Counted from the first letter of the stretch, positions 1 through 8,257 are shown. The stretch: 64,000 nucleotides of DNA from a virus (IMGVR_UViG_3300032291_002550:126436-190435), one strand, 5' to 3'. Made by a program: numbers and translations. The notes: generated from the letters alone by a model not told the origin.

Positions 1-2
1 AA

Positions 3-188
3 GCTTTAGATACTACTAAAGCAAAACTTAAAAGAGTTAATGTTGATGAAGATGCTGATTTAGTATCATTATACAATGTACATGCAGTGCCTACATTTAT
101 ATTTGTTAAAGATTCTAATAAAGTAGAATCATTTACAGGCGTTATAGCTATTAATAAACTTCAAGATACCGTAGAAAAATGGAGCTAA
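3..188 (+). CDS. Thioredoxin-like protein, C-terminal part (5' end outside window)
   Basis: Open from the window edge in frame 3 and ending TGG-AGC-TAA, giving 61 residues. The visible part has the features of the thioredoxin C-terminal half: an RVNVDED strand, then YNVHAVPTFIFVKD containing the conserved cis-proline segment (VPTF), then a gly-containing strand and a final helix. Thioredoxins reduce disulfides and donate electrons to ribonucleotide reductase; in a phage this would support dNTP supply. The CxxC active site would lie upstream and cannot be seen, so redox activity is not proven. It overlaps the next gene by 10 bases, so the two are probably co-translated. Confidence 0.8.
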   Translation, partial: ALDTTKAKLKRVNVDEDADLVSLYNVHAVPTFIFVKDSNKVESFTGVIAINKLQDTVEKWS

Positions 189-691
189 CACTTATACCTA
201 AAGAAGATATTCAATCAAGAATCGAGACTTTAGCAAATGAAATTAACAAAGACTATTCAAGTAATAATTCTGTTGTGTGTGTGTGCGTACTACGTGGCGC
301 TTTTTTGTTCTTTTCTGATTTAGTCAGAAAACTTAACCTAGATGTTGATATTGAATTTATTCAAGCTTCGAGTTATGAAAATGGAACTGAGAATCAAGGA
401 TTAACAATTAAATCTAAATTAAGTTATAACGTAAAAGATAAGACAGTATTTTTAATAGATGATATTGTAGACTCTGGTAATACTTTAAATCAATTATCTA
501 TTATCTTTAAAGATTTAGGCGCTAGAGATGTTAAAACAGTAGCATTAGTTTGCAGGCCTCAAAGTCAAACATTAGTAGATTATTATGGATTTGTAATTGG
601 AGATGAATGGATTTATGGGTATGGATTAGATTTACAAGGCAAAAAAAGAACTTTATTAGATATTAAATATATAGAACAAAACATTGACTAA
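179..691 (+). CDS. hpt: Hypoxanthine phosphoribosyltransferase
   Basis: 170 residues, normal length for bacterial HPRT. The type I phosphoribosyltransferase PRPP loop is at residues 90-102 (VFLIDDIVDSGNT). The PPi-binding LRGAF is at 38-42, the flexible-loop SSY at 64-66, and the purine-binding C-terminal WIYGYGLD at about 143-150. The enzyme joins hypoxanthine or guanine to PRPP to give IMP or GMP, a purine-salvage step in the cytoplasm. It follows a thioredoxin gene, so this part of the genome looks aimed at nucleotide supply. The start overlaps the upstream stop. Family identity is strong; base preference cannot be read from sequence. Confidence 0.9.
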   Translation: MELTLIPKEDIQSRIETLANEINKDYSSNNSVVCVCVLRGAFLFFSDLVRKLNLDVDIEFIQASSYENGTENQGLTIKSKLSYNVKDKTVFLIDDIVDSGNTLNQLSIIFKDLGARDVKTVALVCRPQSQTLVDYYGFVIGDEWIYGYGLDLQGKKRTLLDIKYIEQNID

Positions 692-692
692 T

Positions 693-965
693 ATGGATAA
701 CGAAAGAATAAAAAAGATTATTTTAGAGATATATTCTGGACAAATAAATATGCAAGATGCAATTGATTTAGTTACAGAATATATGTCTGAAACAAAAGGA
801 ACTGTAAATCAAACATTATTACATTTTTTGTGTAATCAAACAAACCCAGTTTCGATACAAATGTTACAGCGCGCTGTGGAAGTTTCTAAAGAGTATTTTG
901 AAAATACAAGAGTTATAATAACAAGAGTACTAAAAGCAGATGGTACTTTTATCTATGCTTTTTAA
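693..965 (+). CDS. Hypothetical protein, 90 residues
   Basis: Small mostly helical protein, not recognised. I chose ATG at 693, one base after the hpt stop; an in-frame TTG at 684 would add three residues (MTN) and overlap hpt. Helices MDNERIKKIILEIYSG and a stretch near MLQRAVEVSKEYFEN are visible, with no cysteine motif and no membrane segment. Its stop overlaps the next ATG by one base (TAATG), so it is translationally coupled in the run from hpt to the metallophosphoesterase. No function proposed. Confidence 0.65.
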   Translation: MDNERIKKIILEIYSGQINMQDAIDLVTEYMSETKGTVNQTLLHFLCNQTNPVSIQMLQRAVEVSKEYFENTRVIITRVLKADGTFIYAF

Positions 966-1870
966 TGATTGGATATCATATATACTATCAAAAAAATAAT
1001 GAAATAAGTTTTGTAGAAATATCTTCGCAATTTGCATCTGCATTGTTTTGGAAAAAGCATTTTGGTCCAATTCGTCTATATTGTAATTCTAAATTTTTAG
1101 AAACAATATCATTATATAAATTAGATTTATTATATGACGAAATAAATGTAGATATATTAGATAATATTACATACGACTCAAAAATACTTTCGAAGTATTG
1201 GAGTATACCTAAACTTTATGCTGCAAATGAAATTTCTAAATTAGAACCTACATATTGTATATTAGACACTGATTTATGGATTACAAATTATTTTGAGTGG
1301 GATATTTCAAAAGATTTTTTGGCATTTCATTACGAAAAATTTGACTTAAAAAATAAAAATAATCCTTATCTTATACCTTCTGCATTTATAGATGATTATG
1401 AAGAAAAAGATTGGGACTTTATGGCAATGAATTGCGCGTTTATGTATATTAATAACCAACAAATGATATTTGATTGGTTTGAATATGCAGATGCTGTTAT
1501 AAAGTTAAATAAAACAGTAAAAACAAAAAATAAAAAAGATGTATATACGTTGTTTATAGAACAGCGCGCTATTACATATATTTGTGAAAAGTTAAAATTA
1601 GATTATGGGACATTTATATCTAATATATTCATATCCGGGTTAGATTCTGATAAAGAATTATGGAATCCTAAATTAAATCTTTTAGATAAGCCGCAAAAAT
1701 ATATTAAGCATATATGGGGACTTAAAAAGTTTTATGATTCATTAACTCTTCATTTATTAGAAGTAATATATAATGATATACATTCGGAATTTGGATTTCT
1801 AGAAATAGATTTTCCAGAACTTTATATAAAACGATTAACAATTATTCAAAATGAAACTAGTATTAATTAG
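965..1870 (+). CDS. Glycosyltransferase-like protein (GT-A type, DxD motif)
   Basis: 301 residues. A hydrophobic strand followed by DTDLWI (residues 101-106) looks like the DxD metal/nucleotide-sugar site of GT-A glycosyltransferases. The pattern 'I/L-L-D-T-D-L/W' is typical of small Bacteroidota proteins related to capsular polysaccharide transferases (DUF6734-like). Aromatic residues are abundant throughout. It could modify host surface sugars or glycosylate virion or DNA; the sequence does not decide. It ends 20 bases inside the next gene. Assignment rests on one motif and overall character, so confidence is moderate. Confidence 0.45.
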   Translation: MIGYHIYYQKNNEISFVEISSQFASALFWKKHFGPIRLYCNSKFLETISLYKLDLLYDEINVDILDNITYDSKILSKYWSIPKLYAANEISKLEPTYCILDTDLWITNYFEWDISKDFLAFHYEKFDLKNKNNPYLIPSAFIDDYEEKDWDFMAMNCAFMYINNQQMIFDWFEYADAVIKLNKTVKTKNKKDVYTLFIEQRAITYICEKLKLDYGTFISNIFISGLDSDKELWNPKLNLLDKPQKYIKHIWGLKKFYDSLTLHLLEVIYNDIHSEFGFLEIDFPELYIKRLTIIQNETSIN

Positions 1871-2519
1871 CGATACGCATACAATGCATGAAGATTTAGT
1901 ATTACCTCAAGGTGATATTTTAATTCATTCAGGAGATTTTACTGGAAGGGGTAAGCCTCATGAGGTAGAGGAGTTCTTTGGTTGGTTAGAACGTCAATCT
2001 AAAAACTTTAAACATATTGTTTTTATTTCTGGTAATCATGAACTATCTTTTGATTATAAAAGTACTTGGGTTGTAGATGCAATAAAATCTTTACCAACAA
2101 ATGTACATTACTTAGAAGATTCTGAAATTATTATTGATGATATTAAATTTTATGGGTCTCCTTGGCAACCAGAATTTTTTGATTGGGCATTTAATTTACC
2201 TCGCGGCAAAAAATTAGAAGAAAAATGGGAAATGATTCCTAATGATACCGACGTACTTATTACTCATGGACCTCCAATGTATATATTAGATTATACTTTA
2301 AGAGATATGATCAATGTAGGATGTTTAGCTTTATATAATAAAGTAATACAAATTAAACCAAAACTACATGTATTTGGGCATATTCATGAAGGTTATGGAA
2401 TAAAGGAACAAGATGGCACTATGTTTGTAAATGCGAGTAGTGCGACAGCTCGATACGAGTTAATAAATAAACCTATTGAAATTAAATATGATAAAGAAAA
2501 AGGTATAGAATTTTTATAA
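1851..2519 (+). CDS. Calcineurin-like metallophosphoesterase
   Basis: 222 residues with the full metallophosphoesterase set in order: DTH (8-10), GD (28-29), GNHE (61-64), THGPP (about 138-142) and GHIHEGYG near residue 176, giving the two-metal site. The short form with GPP after the fourth motif resembles the MPPED1/2-type and YfcE-like phosphodiesterases. It probably hydrolyses a phosphodiester or phosphomonoester; the substrate is unknown. The last gene of the hpt run: a terminator hairpin overlaps its 3' end. ATG at 1851 lies inside the preceding gene. Confidence 0.85.
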   Translation: MKLVLISDTHTMHEDLVLPQGDILIHSGDFTGRGKPHEVEEFFGWLERQSKNFKHIVFISGNHELSFDYKSTWVVDAIKSLPTNVHYLEDSEIIIDDIKFYGSPWQPEFFDWAFNLPRGKKLEEKWEMIPNDTDVLITHGPPMYILDYTLRDMINVGCLALYNKVIQIKPKLHVFGHIHEGYGIKEQDGTMFVNASSATARYELINKPIEIKYDKEKGIEFL

Positions 2520-2536
2520 TTTTATACCTTTTTTCT
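2497..2536 (+). terminator. Rho-independent terminator after metallophosphoesterase gene
   Basis: AAAAGGTATA (2497-2506) pairs perfectly with TATACCTTTT (2523-2532), loop 16 bases, running into a T stretch. The left arm lies inside the last codons of the upstream gene. Confidence 0.7.
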
Positions 2537-2580
2537 TGTTTAATTGAAAAGTGCATAATATATTTAAATAAAAAATAAAA

Positions 2581-2853
2581 ATGATGAGAACATATAAAAC
2601 AGTTGAGACTGATGTCGATGTAGAAATAGAATTAGAAGATGTAATTGATTTTATTTCAGATAGTGCAGGAAAAAGAGATTTACAAGAAATTTATGAAGCA
2701 GTTTGTGATGAATTGGGCATAACACAATCATCGGTTAATTCGAATATTGAATCAACGCAACGTTATGAAGATTTAATGGAAGCAGTTACTAATGCAGTTA
2801 ATCGTTGTGTAGATTTAAGAGTAATGACTGATATTATTAATTCATTAAAATAG
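2581..2853 (+). CDS. Hypothetical protein, 90 residues
   Basis: Acidic small protein, not recognised. Starts MMRTYKTVETDVDVEIELED, then two predicted helices. The second methionine (2584) is an equally possible start. It is the first gene after the terminator at 2497-2536, with an A-rich leader (AAATAAAAAATAAAA before ATG) and no Shine-Dalgarno. It is separated by one base from the next gene. It heads a run of four small unknown genes ending at the terminator near 3950, which look like early or middle accessory genes; that is inference from position only. Confidence 0.65.
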   Translation: MMRTYKTVETDVDVEIELEDVIDFISDSAGKRDLQEIYEAVCDELGITQSSVNSNIESTQRYEDLMEAVTNAVNRCVDLRVMTDIINSLK

Positions 2854-2854
2854 T

Positions 2855-3196
2855 ATGAAGTTAGAAACAGTTAAAAAGCGCGTAAAAAAATATTATCCAG
2901 AATCAAAAGCTTTTAAAGAATTAGGATTATATTACATAGGAATTCCTGATTCAATGGATGATACTATTATAAATTTATTTGATGAATATTTTATTCAATC
3001 TACACAAACAGAAGAAGAAGCATGGAATAAAGCTTTACTTTGTTGTAAAACTACTCAAAATTTTAATAGAACGCATCCGGACCGTATTGATGAATTGACC
3101 GAGGCTAAGATGTCGCGTTTAAAATCGCGCGCAAATAAAATACATTCGACAAGGGCTCAAAATAAACTAAAGTCAAAGATATTTATTAATGACTAA
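2855..3196 (+). CDS. Hypothetical protein, 113 residues
   Basis: Basic small protein, not recognised. Begins MKLETVKKRVKKYYPE and ends with a Lys/Arg-rich helical tail (SRLKSRANKIHSTRAQNKLK), which suggests nucleic-acid or acidic-partner binding, although no defined domain is seen. A central acidic helix (SMDDTIINLFDEYF) gives it a two-part charge layout. It lies in the four-gene run between two terminators. Confidence 0.65.
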   Translation: MKLETVKKRVKKYYPESKAFKELGLYYIGIPDSMDDTIINLFDEYFIQSTQTEEEAWNKALLCCKTTQNFNRTHPDRIDELTEAKMSRLKSRANKIHSTRAQNKLKSKIFIND

Positions 3197-3207
3197 TTGA
3201 ATTAATA

Positions 3208-3483
3208 ATGGCAATAGATTTATCGGTAGTATTTAATGATTTAAACATTAAAACTAAAATGGGCGAATCTTATACTAAATTAGCACCTAATGGTCATAAT
3301 TTAAAAAGTGCTGTACTAGATAAACTATATAATTTGCAAGCACATTTAGAAAATTTAAATGATACTATAAATGTAGCCACGGTAGATACTATAATCGAGT
3401 ATATAGAAGTACATGATAAGTCATTATCAGAAGATACAAAGCAATTACTTAACCATATATCACAAAAAACTAATTTTAAATGA
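3208..3483 (+). CDS. Hypothetical protein, 91 residues
   Basis: Not recognised. MAIDLSVVFNDLNIKTKMG start, then mostly helical, with a possible coiled coil around LYNLQAHLENLNDTIN. No cysteines or membrane segment. The stop codon overlaps the next start as ATGA (3480-3483), so the pair is probably translationally coupled and may act together. Confidence 0.65.
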   Translation: MAIDLSVVFNDLNIKTKMGESYTKLAPNGHNLKSAVLDKLYNLQAHLENLNDTINVATVDTIIEYIEVHDKSLSEDTKQLLNHISQKTNFK

Positions 3484-3938
3484 CAGCGCCATCGTACGTA
3501 TATGACAATATTGTTTTGAATGAATTAGATTATAAATTCTTTCAAAGCTTACCGGTAAGAGAAAAGCTTGTTTTTTTATATGATCTTTGTTTAGAAGTAG
3601 AAAATCATAATGAGGAGCTAGAAGATGAGTATGAAGATACCGAAGAAGAAGATGGTAAGATATTACCTAATAAACTTTTAAAATTTTTTGAACAAGCTTC
3701 ATGTGATCAAAACTACGTTCATATATTAATATTACCTGATATATTAGTTATTTCCGGAAATTTAACAACGACATTAAGTTCTACTAAAAACTATTTGTTT
3801 AATGAAGGTTATATTTTTACATCAGATACAGATTCATATCAACTTTTAAATAATGAAGTAAAACAACTTCAAACATATTTTAAATATGTAGAAGTATATA
3901 AATTACTTTCTATCATATATCCTACCAGTTTAAATTAA
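3480..3938 (+). CDS. Hypothetical acidic protein, 152 residues
   Basis: Not recognised. Starts MTAPSYVYDNIVLNELDYKF and carries a strongly acidic stretch at residues 43-58 (EELEDEYEDTEEEDGK), followed by hydrophobic strands (HILILPDILVISG) that suggest a small alpha/beta fold. Such acidic tracts are common in phage inhibitor or DNA-mimic proteins, but nothing here proves that. Last gene of its run; the terminator hairpin begins at its stop codon. Confidence 0.65.
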   Translation: MTAPSYVYDNIVLNELDYKFFQSLPVREKLVFLYDLCLEVENHNEELEDEYEDTEEEDGKILPNKLLKFFEQASCDQNYVHILILPDILVISGNLTTTLSSTKNYLFNEGYIFTSDTDSYQLLNNEVKQLQTYFKYVEVYKLLSIIYPTSLN

Positions 3939-3959
3939 GCCCATAATTGGGCTTTTTTT
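3937..3959 (+). terminator. Rho-independent terminator
   Basis: AAGCCC (3937-3942), loop ATAATT, GGGCTT (3949-3954), then a run of seven T. The stem overlaps the upstream stop codon. Confidence 0.85.
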
Positions 3960-4006
3960 ATGTAAAAAAATTAGGTTTTTTGAATTGTTTTCCTTATCTT
4001 TATGAT

Positions 4007-4927
4007 ATGATAAGAAACTTAGGATATGCATGTATTAATACTACTTTACAACAAAGTAAAATTACTACTAATCGAGGTATGAAACAAGCTACGTTTAAGG
4101 CAAAAGGCCTACCGTACGTGTCTGAATTAGCTTTAAAAAATGTAATAGATTTAGAAAAAGTTATTCATTGGAATGAAGCTAATAAAATTAAATTTTTTCG
4201 TATTAGTAGCGACATTTTTCCATGGTGTAGTGAGTATGAGTTTAGCCAATTACCGGACTTTGCACAAATTAAAGCAATTATGGAGCGTATAGGTAAATAT
4301 ATAGATGCTCATAACCACCGAATATCTGCTCATCCTGGCCCGTTTAACTTATTAGCATCTCCTAATGAAGCTGTAGTTAAAAAGACTCTTATAGAGCTTG
4401 AAAACCACTCCAAAGTTTTTGATTTATTAGGTCTATCACATACACCATATAACAAAATTAATATACATATAGGTGCTACGTACAATAATAAAGAAGTTGC
4501 TGTGCAGACATGGGTGAAGAATGTACAAAGATTAAGTACAAGTGCTCGAGCTCGTTTAACGGTAGAAAATGATGATAAGGCATCGATGTTCTCTGTAAAA
4601 GATTTATACGATATGGTATACACCAAATGTGGCGTTCCTATTGTTTTTGATTATCATCATCATACATTTTGTACAGGTGGATTGACTACAGAAGAAGCTC
4701 TTAAATTAGCATGTAGTACATGGCCGGCGGATATTTATCCAGCAACGCATTATTCTGAAAGTAAGTCATTACATTTAAACGATTCGAAAATTAAGCTTCA
4801 AGCTCATAGCGACTTAATCAATGGTCCTATAGATTGTTATGGTATGAATATCGATGTTATGATTGAAGCAAAGTCAAAAGAGTTAGCTTTATTAGGATTT
4901 AGAAAAAAATATTTTAATGAAGATTAG
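4007..4927 (+). CDS. uvsE: UV DNA damage endonuclease (UvdE/UvsE family)
   Basis: Homologous to UVDE, a TIM-barrel metal enzyme that nicks DNA 5' of pyrimidine dimers and other lesions to start repair. Visible family segments are MIRNLGYACIN at the N-terminus, FRISSDIFPW, the metal-site regions SAHPGPFN and INIHIGA, LTVENDD, VFDYHHH and the HLND near the end. Start chosen at ATG 4007 (306 residues) because it places the family's RLGY-like opening first. The longer frame begins at a TTG inside the terminator hairpin and is unlikely. T4 repairs dimers with the unrelated DenV, so this is a different solution to the same problem. Confidence 0.88.
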   Translation: MIRNLGYACINTTLQQSKITTNRGMKQATFKAKGLPYVSELALKNVIDLEKVIHWNEANKIKFFRISSDIFPWCSEYEFSQLPDFAQIKAIMERIGKYIDAHNHRISAHPGPFNLLASPNEAVVKKTLIELENHSKVFDLLGLSHTPYNKINIHIGATYNNKEVAVQTWVKNVQRLSTSARARLTVENDDKASMFSVKDLYDMVYTKCGVPIVFDYHHHTFCTGGLTTEEALKLACSTWPADIYPATHYSESKSLHLNDSKIKLQAHSDLINGPIDCYGMNIDVMIEAKSKELALLGFRKKYFNED

Positions 4928-5019
4928 GAAATATGATAAAATTTAATTATAATAATAGTGGGATAAAATAAGAAATGGAACCACACCATATATATATTAT
5001 TAATAAATAAATTAATTAT

Positions 5020-5034
5020 ATAATTATAATATAT
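5020..5034 (+). promoter_or_regulatory. Putative late-type promoter, variant
   Basis: ATAATTATAATATAA, 17 bases before the ATG at 5052. It lies in a 124-base, nearly pure A/T spacer (4928-5051) that holds no gene. It matches the repeated motif described in the findings except in its last bases. Confidence 0.35.
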
Positions 5035-5051
5035 AATAATATAAATCAGTC

Positions 5052-5240
5052 ATGAGATACAAAGTACAAACACAAACAAAACTGGAAGCAGTTAACAATC
5101 AACTATTATCAATCATAAAAGGATTAGATACTCACACATTATCTGCTGAACAAGTTGCAACTGAAATTCAACATGTTAGAAGTAAGATAGAAAATATTAA
5201 TTCTTTAATTGAACTTGAACCGTTAGATTATGGGTATTAG
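5052..5240 (+). CDS. Hypothetical protein, 62 residues
   Basis: Small helical protein, likely one coiled-coil hairpin (LEAVNNQLLSIIKGL and IQHVRSKIENINSLIEL with a short turn between). Not recognised. It stands alone, with A/T-rich spacers on both sides, a promoter-like motif before it, and a hairpin 91 bases after it. Confidence 0.55.
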   Translation: MRYKVQTQTKLEAVNNQLLSIIKGLDTHTLSAEQVATEIQHVRSKIENINSLIELEPLDYGY

Positions 5241-5330
5241 ACGTTTTTAAGGGGCGTAGTTAAAAGATCTTTTAAAAGTAATAAAAGAATACCACAATTA
5301 ATTTTAGTTTATTTAAATCAATTAAAAACG

Positions 5331-5365
5331 ATAAATCTTCATTGTTATATACAGTGGAGATTTAT
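5331..5365 (+). terminator. Hairpin, possible terminator or leader structure
   Basis: ATAAATCTTCA (5331-5341) pairs with TGGAGATTTAT (5355-5365) through one T-G pair, loop 13 bases, followed by TTGTTTATATAAG. The T-run is poor, so it could instead be a structured leader of the ClpP-like gene that starts at 5400. The rest of the spacer 5241-5399 shows nothing else. Confidence 0.4.
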
Positions 5366-5399
5366 TTGTTTATATAAGAACTTTTCTTTATATTTAGTT

Positions 5400-6062
5400 A
5401 TGAGACCTAAAAAAACAAACAAAAATATTTATGGCGAGGCCACAAATACTTCAAATTCAGAAAATTTTCTGGATGAGTCAATATCAGTTTATGAATATGA
5501 TATAAATTCTGCAGAATATTTGTTTAAACAAATAGAATATGGATTTAATATTAATCAAGAAATTATTTATTTACATGGACCGATAAAAGATGGAGAAACA
5601 TTATACAATATAATGACTGCCATTAACATGTTTTTATATTATCGTTCAGAAGAAGATAAAGATAAACCTATAACTATTTCATTAAATTCTCCGGGCGGAG
5701 ACATATATGAAATGAATGGAATTATAGATTATATCAATTCATTACCTTTCAAAGTAAATATAGTTTGTCGAGGGCAAGCAATTTCAGCTGGGGCATGGAT
5801 TTTAGCATGTAGTACTGGTATCAGAGCAATGAGTAAAAATTCTACAATGATGTTACATGAAGGAAGTTATGAAATGCAAGATAAATTCCATAACATGAAA
5901 TCATCGATAAGCTATTTTGATCATTTAGAAGTTATAGGCTATAACATGTTAGCTGAAAAAACAGGAATCGAATCTAGTTTCTGGAAAGAAAAGTGTAAAT
6001 TAGATTGGTATTTAACCGCAGAAGAAGCATTAAAATTAAAATTAATAGATAAAATAATATAA
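5400..6062 (+). CDS. clpP: ClpP-like serine protease
   Basis: 220 residues in the ClpP/crotonase fold. Oxyanion SPGG is at 97-100, nucleophile Ser129 in QAISAGAW, His153 in MMLHEGS, and Asp202 in LDWYLTAEEA, which aligns with the ClpP Asp in the segment before SAEEA. So the Ser-His-Asp triad appears complete. ClpP forms barrel-shaped oligomers that degrade unfolded proteins with a Clp ATPase. No ATPase is visible nearby, so it may work with host ClpX/A or act alone as a processing peptidase. Head maturation in this phage should rely on the separate gp21-type protease at 38561. The N-terminal 30 residues are polar and not conserved-looking. Confidence 0.85.
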   Translation: MRPKKTNKNIYGEATNTSNSENFLDESISVYEYDINSAEYLFKQIEYGFNINQEIIYLHGPIKDGETLYNIMTAINMFLYYRSEEDKDKPITISLNSPGGDIYEMNGIIDYINSLPFKVNIVCRGQAISAGAWILACSTGIRAMSKNSTMMLHEGSYEMQDKFHNMKSSISYFDHLEVIGYNMLAEKTGIESSFWKEKCKLDWYLTAEEALKLKLIDKII

Positions 6063-6064
6063 GT

Positions 6065-6820
6065 ATGAAATTTACAGAAGAAGAATTATTAAAAAATTGG
6101 GATACGTTCATTAACCTTATTAAAGAACATATTTCAGAACCAAGAAGAACTTCATTAATTAAAATGTATGAAGAATTCCAAGAAGATTTAATGTTAGCTC
6201 CAGCATCGGGAAATGATAACTATCATAACTGTTTTATCGGAGGTTATATCGACCACGTAATACGCGTTGTTAATTGCTCGATAAAATTATATGAAGTATG
6301 GGGAGAATTAGGTGCAGAGGTTAATGGATTTACGAAAGAAGAATTAATTTTTGCTGCAATAAATCATGATTTAGGAAAAGCAGGTGATATAAAACAACCT
6401 TATTATATTCCGAATCCTTCGGATTGGCATAGAAAAAATCAAGGAGCTTTATATGAATTAAATGATAAACTTCATTTTATGAAAGTTCCAGATAGAAGTT
6501 TATTTACATTACAAAAGTTCAATATTCCTGTATCGGAAAATGAGTATTTAGGAATTAAATTACATGATGGAATGTATTCAGACGCTAATAAAGGTTATTA
6601 TATGGCATTTAAACCAGAATTTGGATTAAAGTCTAATCTTACATTAATTTTGCATCATGCAGATCATTTAGCTTCTAGAATTGAACATGGTCATAAAGAA
6701 CCTAAAAATACTGCTATACCAATTACAGTTGTTAAATCAACAAAGCCATCTATTGCAGACACATTAAATTCTAGTGCGACATCTGTAGATGATCTATTTA
6801 GTGACTTTTTTAAGAAATAA
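6065..6820 (+). CDS. HD-domain phosphohydrolase
   Basis: 251 residues. Metal ligands of the HD superfamily are visible: GGYIDHVIRVV with His64, NHDLGKAGD with His101-Asp102, and LILHHADHLAS near residue 200. HD proteins hydrolyse nucleotides, cyclic nucleotides or dNTPs. A phage copy may adjust nucleotide pools or clear nucleotide signals used in host defence; that is inference. The C-terminal 45 residues look disordered (Ser/Thr-rich, ending DDLFSDFFKK). It is two bases after the ClpP-like gene and four before the next. Confidence 0.75.
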   Translation: MKFTEEELLKNWDTFINLIKEHISEPRRTSLIKMYEEFQEDLMLAPASGNDNYHNCFIGGYIDHVIRVVNCSIKLYEVWGELGAEVNGFTKEELIFAAINHDLGKAGDIKQPYYIPNPSDWHRKNQGALYELNDKLHFMKVPDRSLFTLQKFNIPVSENEYLGIKLHDGMYSDANKGYYMAFKPEFGLKSNLTLILHHADHLASRIEHGHKEPKNTAIPITVVKSTKPSIADTLNSSATSVDDLFSDFFKK

Positions 6821-6823
6821 AAT

Positions 6824-7126
6824 ATGATATATACATTGTTAATTATAGTAATTATAGCATTATGCTATGTAATATATAATTTACTTAATAAAGTTGAAGC
6901 ATATGAAGAACGTGTTTTAAGAAAAACAGAAGATATTGAATTATTATTATCAAGATTTCAGGAAATTTCTAATAAAATGAAAGAAATTGATAATAAACAA
7001 ATATTCGAATCTGATGATGAAGTTGGAGTTACTTTTGAGATGTTAAAAAATCTTATACAAGATAACTCAGTTTTACTAGACTATTATATAAAAGAAGATG
7101 ACAGAAGCAGCAACGGTAGTAGATAA
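6824..7126 (+). CDS. Small membrane-anchored coiled-coil protein
   Basis: 100 residues. An N-terminal membrane helix (residues 2-21, IYTLLIIVIIALCYVIYNLL) is followed by a charged coiled coil to about residue 65 and an acidic tail. A single N-terminal anchor without a cleavage site suggests that the body faces one side of the inner membrane. Function unknown. It overlaps the following sigma-like gene by 29 bases, an unusually long overlap here, so the two may be coupled. Confidence 0.6.
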   Translation: MIYTLLIIVIIALCYVIYNLLNKVEAYEERVLRKTEDIELLLSRFQEISNKMKEIDNKQIFESDDEVGVTFEMLKNLIQDNSVLLDYYIKEDDRSSNGSR

Positions 7127-7850
7127 AAAGCAATACTTTACTCAAGAAACAGAAGATGCAATTTGCAGATATATTCAATCTACAGATTATGCAGAAAAAA
7201 GCAGAATTTATAATGCTAGTATTAAAAAGCCATTTGAAAAAATAGTAGAGAATTGGATTTTTAAATTGCAAGCTTGGAAATATACAGAATCATATGTAGA
7301 ATTATCTAATGATACTATTACATTTCTTTGTGAACGATTAAGTAAATACGTACATGCTAATGGTAAAGCATTTTCATATTTTTCTGTTATTGCGAGAAAT
7401 TATCTTATTTTATTTATTAAAAAGAAGCATCAAAAAATAAAAAATAACGTAGATACCGAAAATATTGATATCGAACGTAATTTAATAAATGAAGAAGCTT
7501 ATAAGGAATTTGTAGAAGAAACATATGATTTTGTTGAAGAATTTATAAAATATATAGATTCAAATTTACCTATTTTATTTGAGTCTCAAAAAGAAATGTC
7601 AGTTGCTGATTCGGTATTAGAATTATTTAGGACCCGCGATAATATAGAAAACTTTAATAAAAAAGCATTGTATATTTTAATACGAGAACGTACGGGATTA
7701 AAAACTCAAATTATAACTAAAACAGTAAATGATATTAAGGTATTATATGAACTTTTATATAAGAATTTTAGACTACATGATGGCATAAGATTAGACCCTT
7801 ATAAGGTTCAAGAATTAATTCGAATGCAAAAGATTAAGTCTAAGAGATAA
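7098..7850 (+). CDS. 55: Late transcription sigma factor, T4 gp55-like
   Basis: 250 residues, compared with 185 in T4 gp55. The central part has the sigma region-2-like layout of gp55: a helix LSNDTITFLCERLSKYV, then KAFSYFSVIARNYLILFIKKKHQK, where an aromatic 'A-F-x-Y-F' segment precedes a basic recognition helix. gp55 replaces the host sigma factor and directs RNA polymerase to late promoters together with gp33 and the sliding clamp. The repeated AT motif found upstream of virion genes in this window is the natural target. Neighbours immediately downstream are virion genes. Identification is by pattern rather than clear identity, so moderate confidence. Confidence 0.6.
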   Translation: MTEAATVVDKKQYFTQETEDAICRYIQSTDYAEKSRIYNASIKKPFEKIVENWIFKLQAWKYTESYVELSNDTITFLCERLSKYVHANGKAFSYFSVIARNYLILFIKKKHQKIKNNVDTENIDIERNLINEEAYKEFVEETYDFVEEFIKYIDSNLPILFESQKEMSVADSVLELFRTRDNIENFNKKALYILIRERTGLKTQIITKTVNDIKVLYELLYKNFRLHDGIRLDPYKVQELIRMQKIKSKR

Positions 7851-7867
7851 TTATTTAAAAGATAATT

Positions 7868-8257
7868 ATGCCAACTATAAATGATTCCATATACGGGAAG
7901 ACGTCTTTAGCAGATGTATTTAAAGAAATACATGTAAACCAAAAAGAAAAAAATAAACAAATAGATAATTTAATACAGCAGTTATCTCCATTAGTAAAAA
8001 GTATTAATGATGCTGCTGTAGTAGTACCACTAATAAAAGAATATTTAGACGTGGGTGTTAAGAACGACGAGCAGTTAATTAAAATGACTTCCGTCGTTCA
8101 ACGACTGTTAGCGTCTGAAGCAAAACAAAAAGCCGACTCTGGTATTAGTGATTGGCAATTATCCCCAGATGAATTAAAACAAATACAAAGTGATTTAAAA
8201 GATATTAACCAAATTAATAAAGATATTGAAGAATCATTAGTTAAACCTATTAAATAA
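7868..8257 (+). CDS. Hypothetical protein ahead of the baseplate spike
   Basis: 129 residues, largely helical with coiled-coil tendency (KEKNKQIDNLIQQLSPLVKSI; QSDLKDINQINKDIEESL). It starts MPTINDSIYGKTSLADVFKEI. The gene stop overlaps the start of the spike gene by one base, so it is likely a virion or baseplate assembly factor; that is a position-based inference. Confidence 0.6.
   Translation: MPTINDSIYGKTSLADVFKEIHVNQKEKNKQIDNLIQQLSPLVKSINDAAVVVPLIKEYLDVGVKNDEQLIKMTSVVQRLLASEAKQKADSGISDWQLSPDELKQIQSDLKDINQINKDIEESLVKPIK

Noticed and set aside
684-692. TTG start at 684 for the gene after hpt
   Set aside because: An ATG three codons later lies just after the hpt stop and is the simpler start.
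3947-4006. Longer UV endonuclease start at 3947
   Set aside because: It begins with TTG inside the terminator hairpin, and its extra 20 residues precede the family's normal opening; ATG 4007 is better.
4928-5051. Possible replication origin in the A/T-rich spacer
   Set aside because: Strong A/T bias alone is not evidence in this genome; no iterated binding sites are seen.
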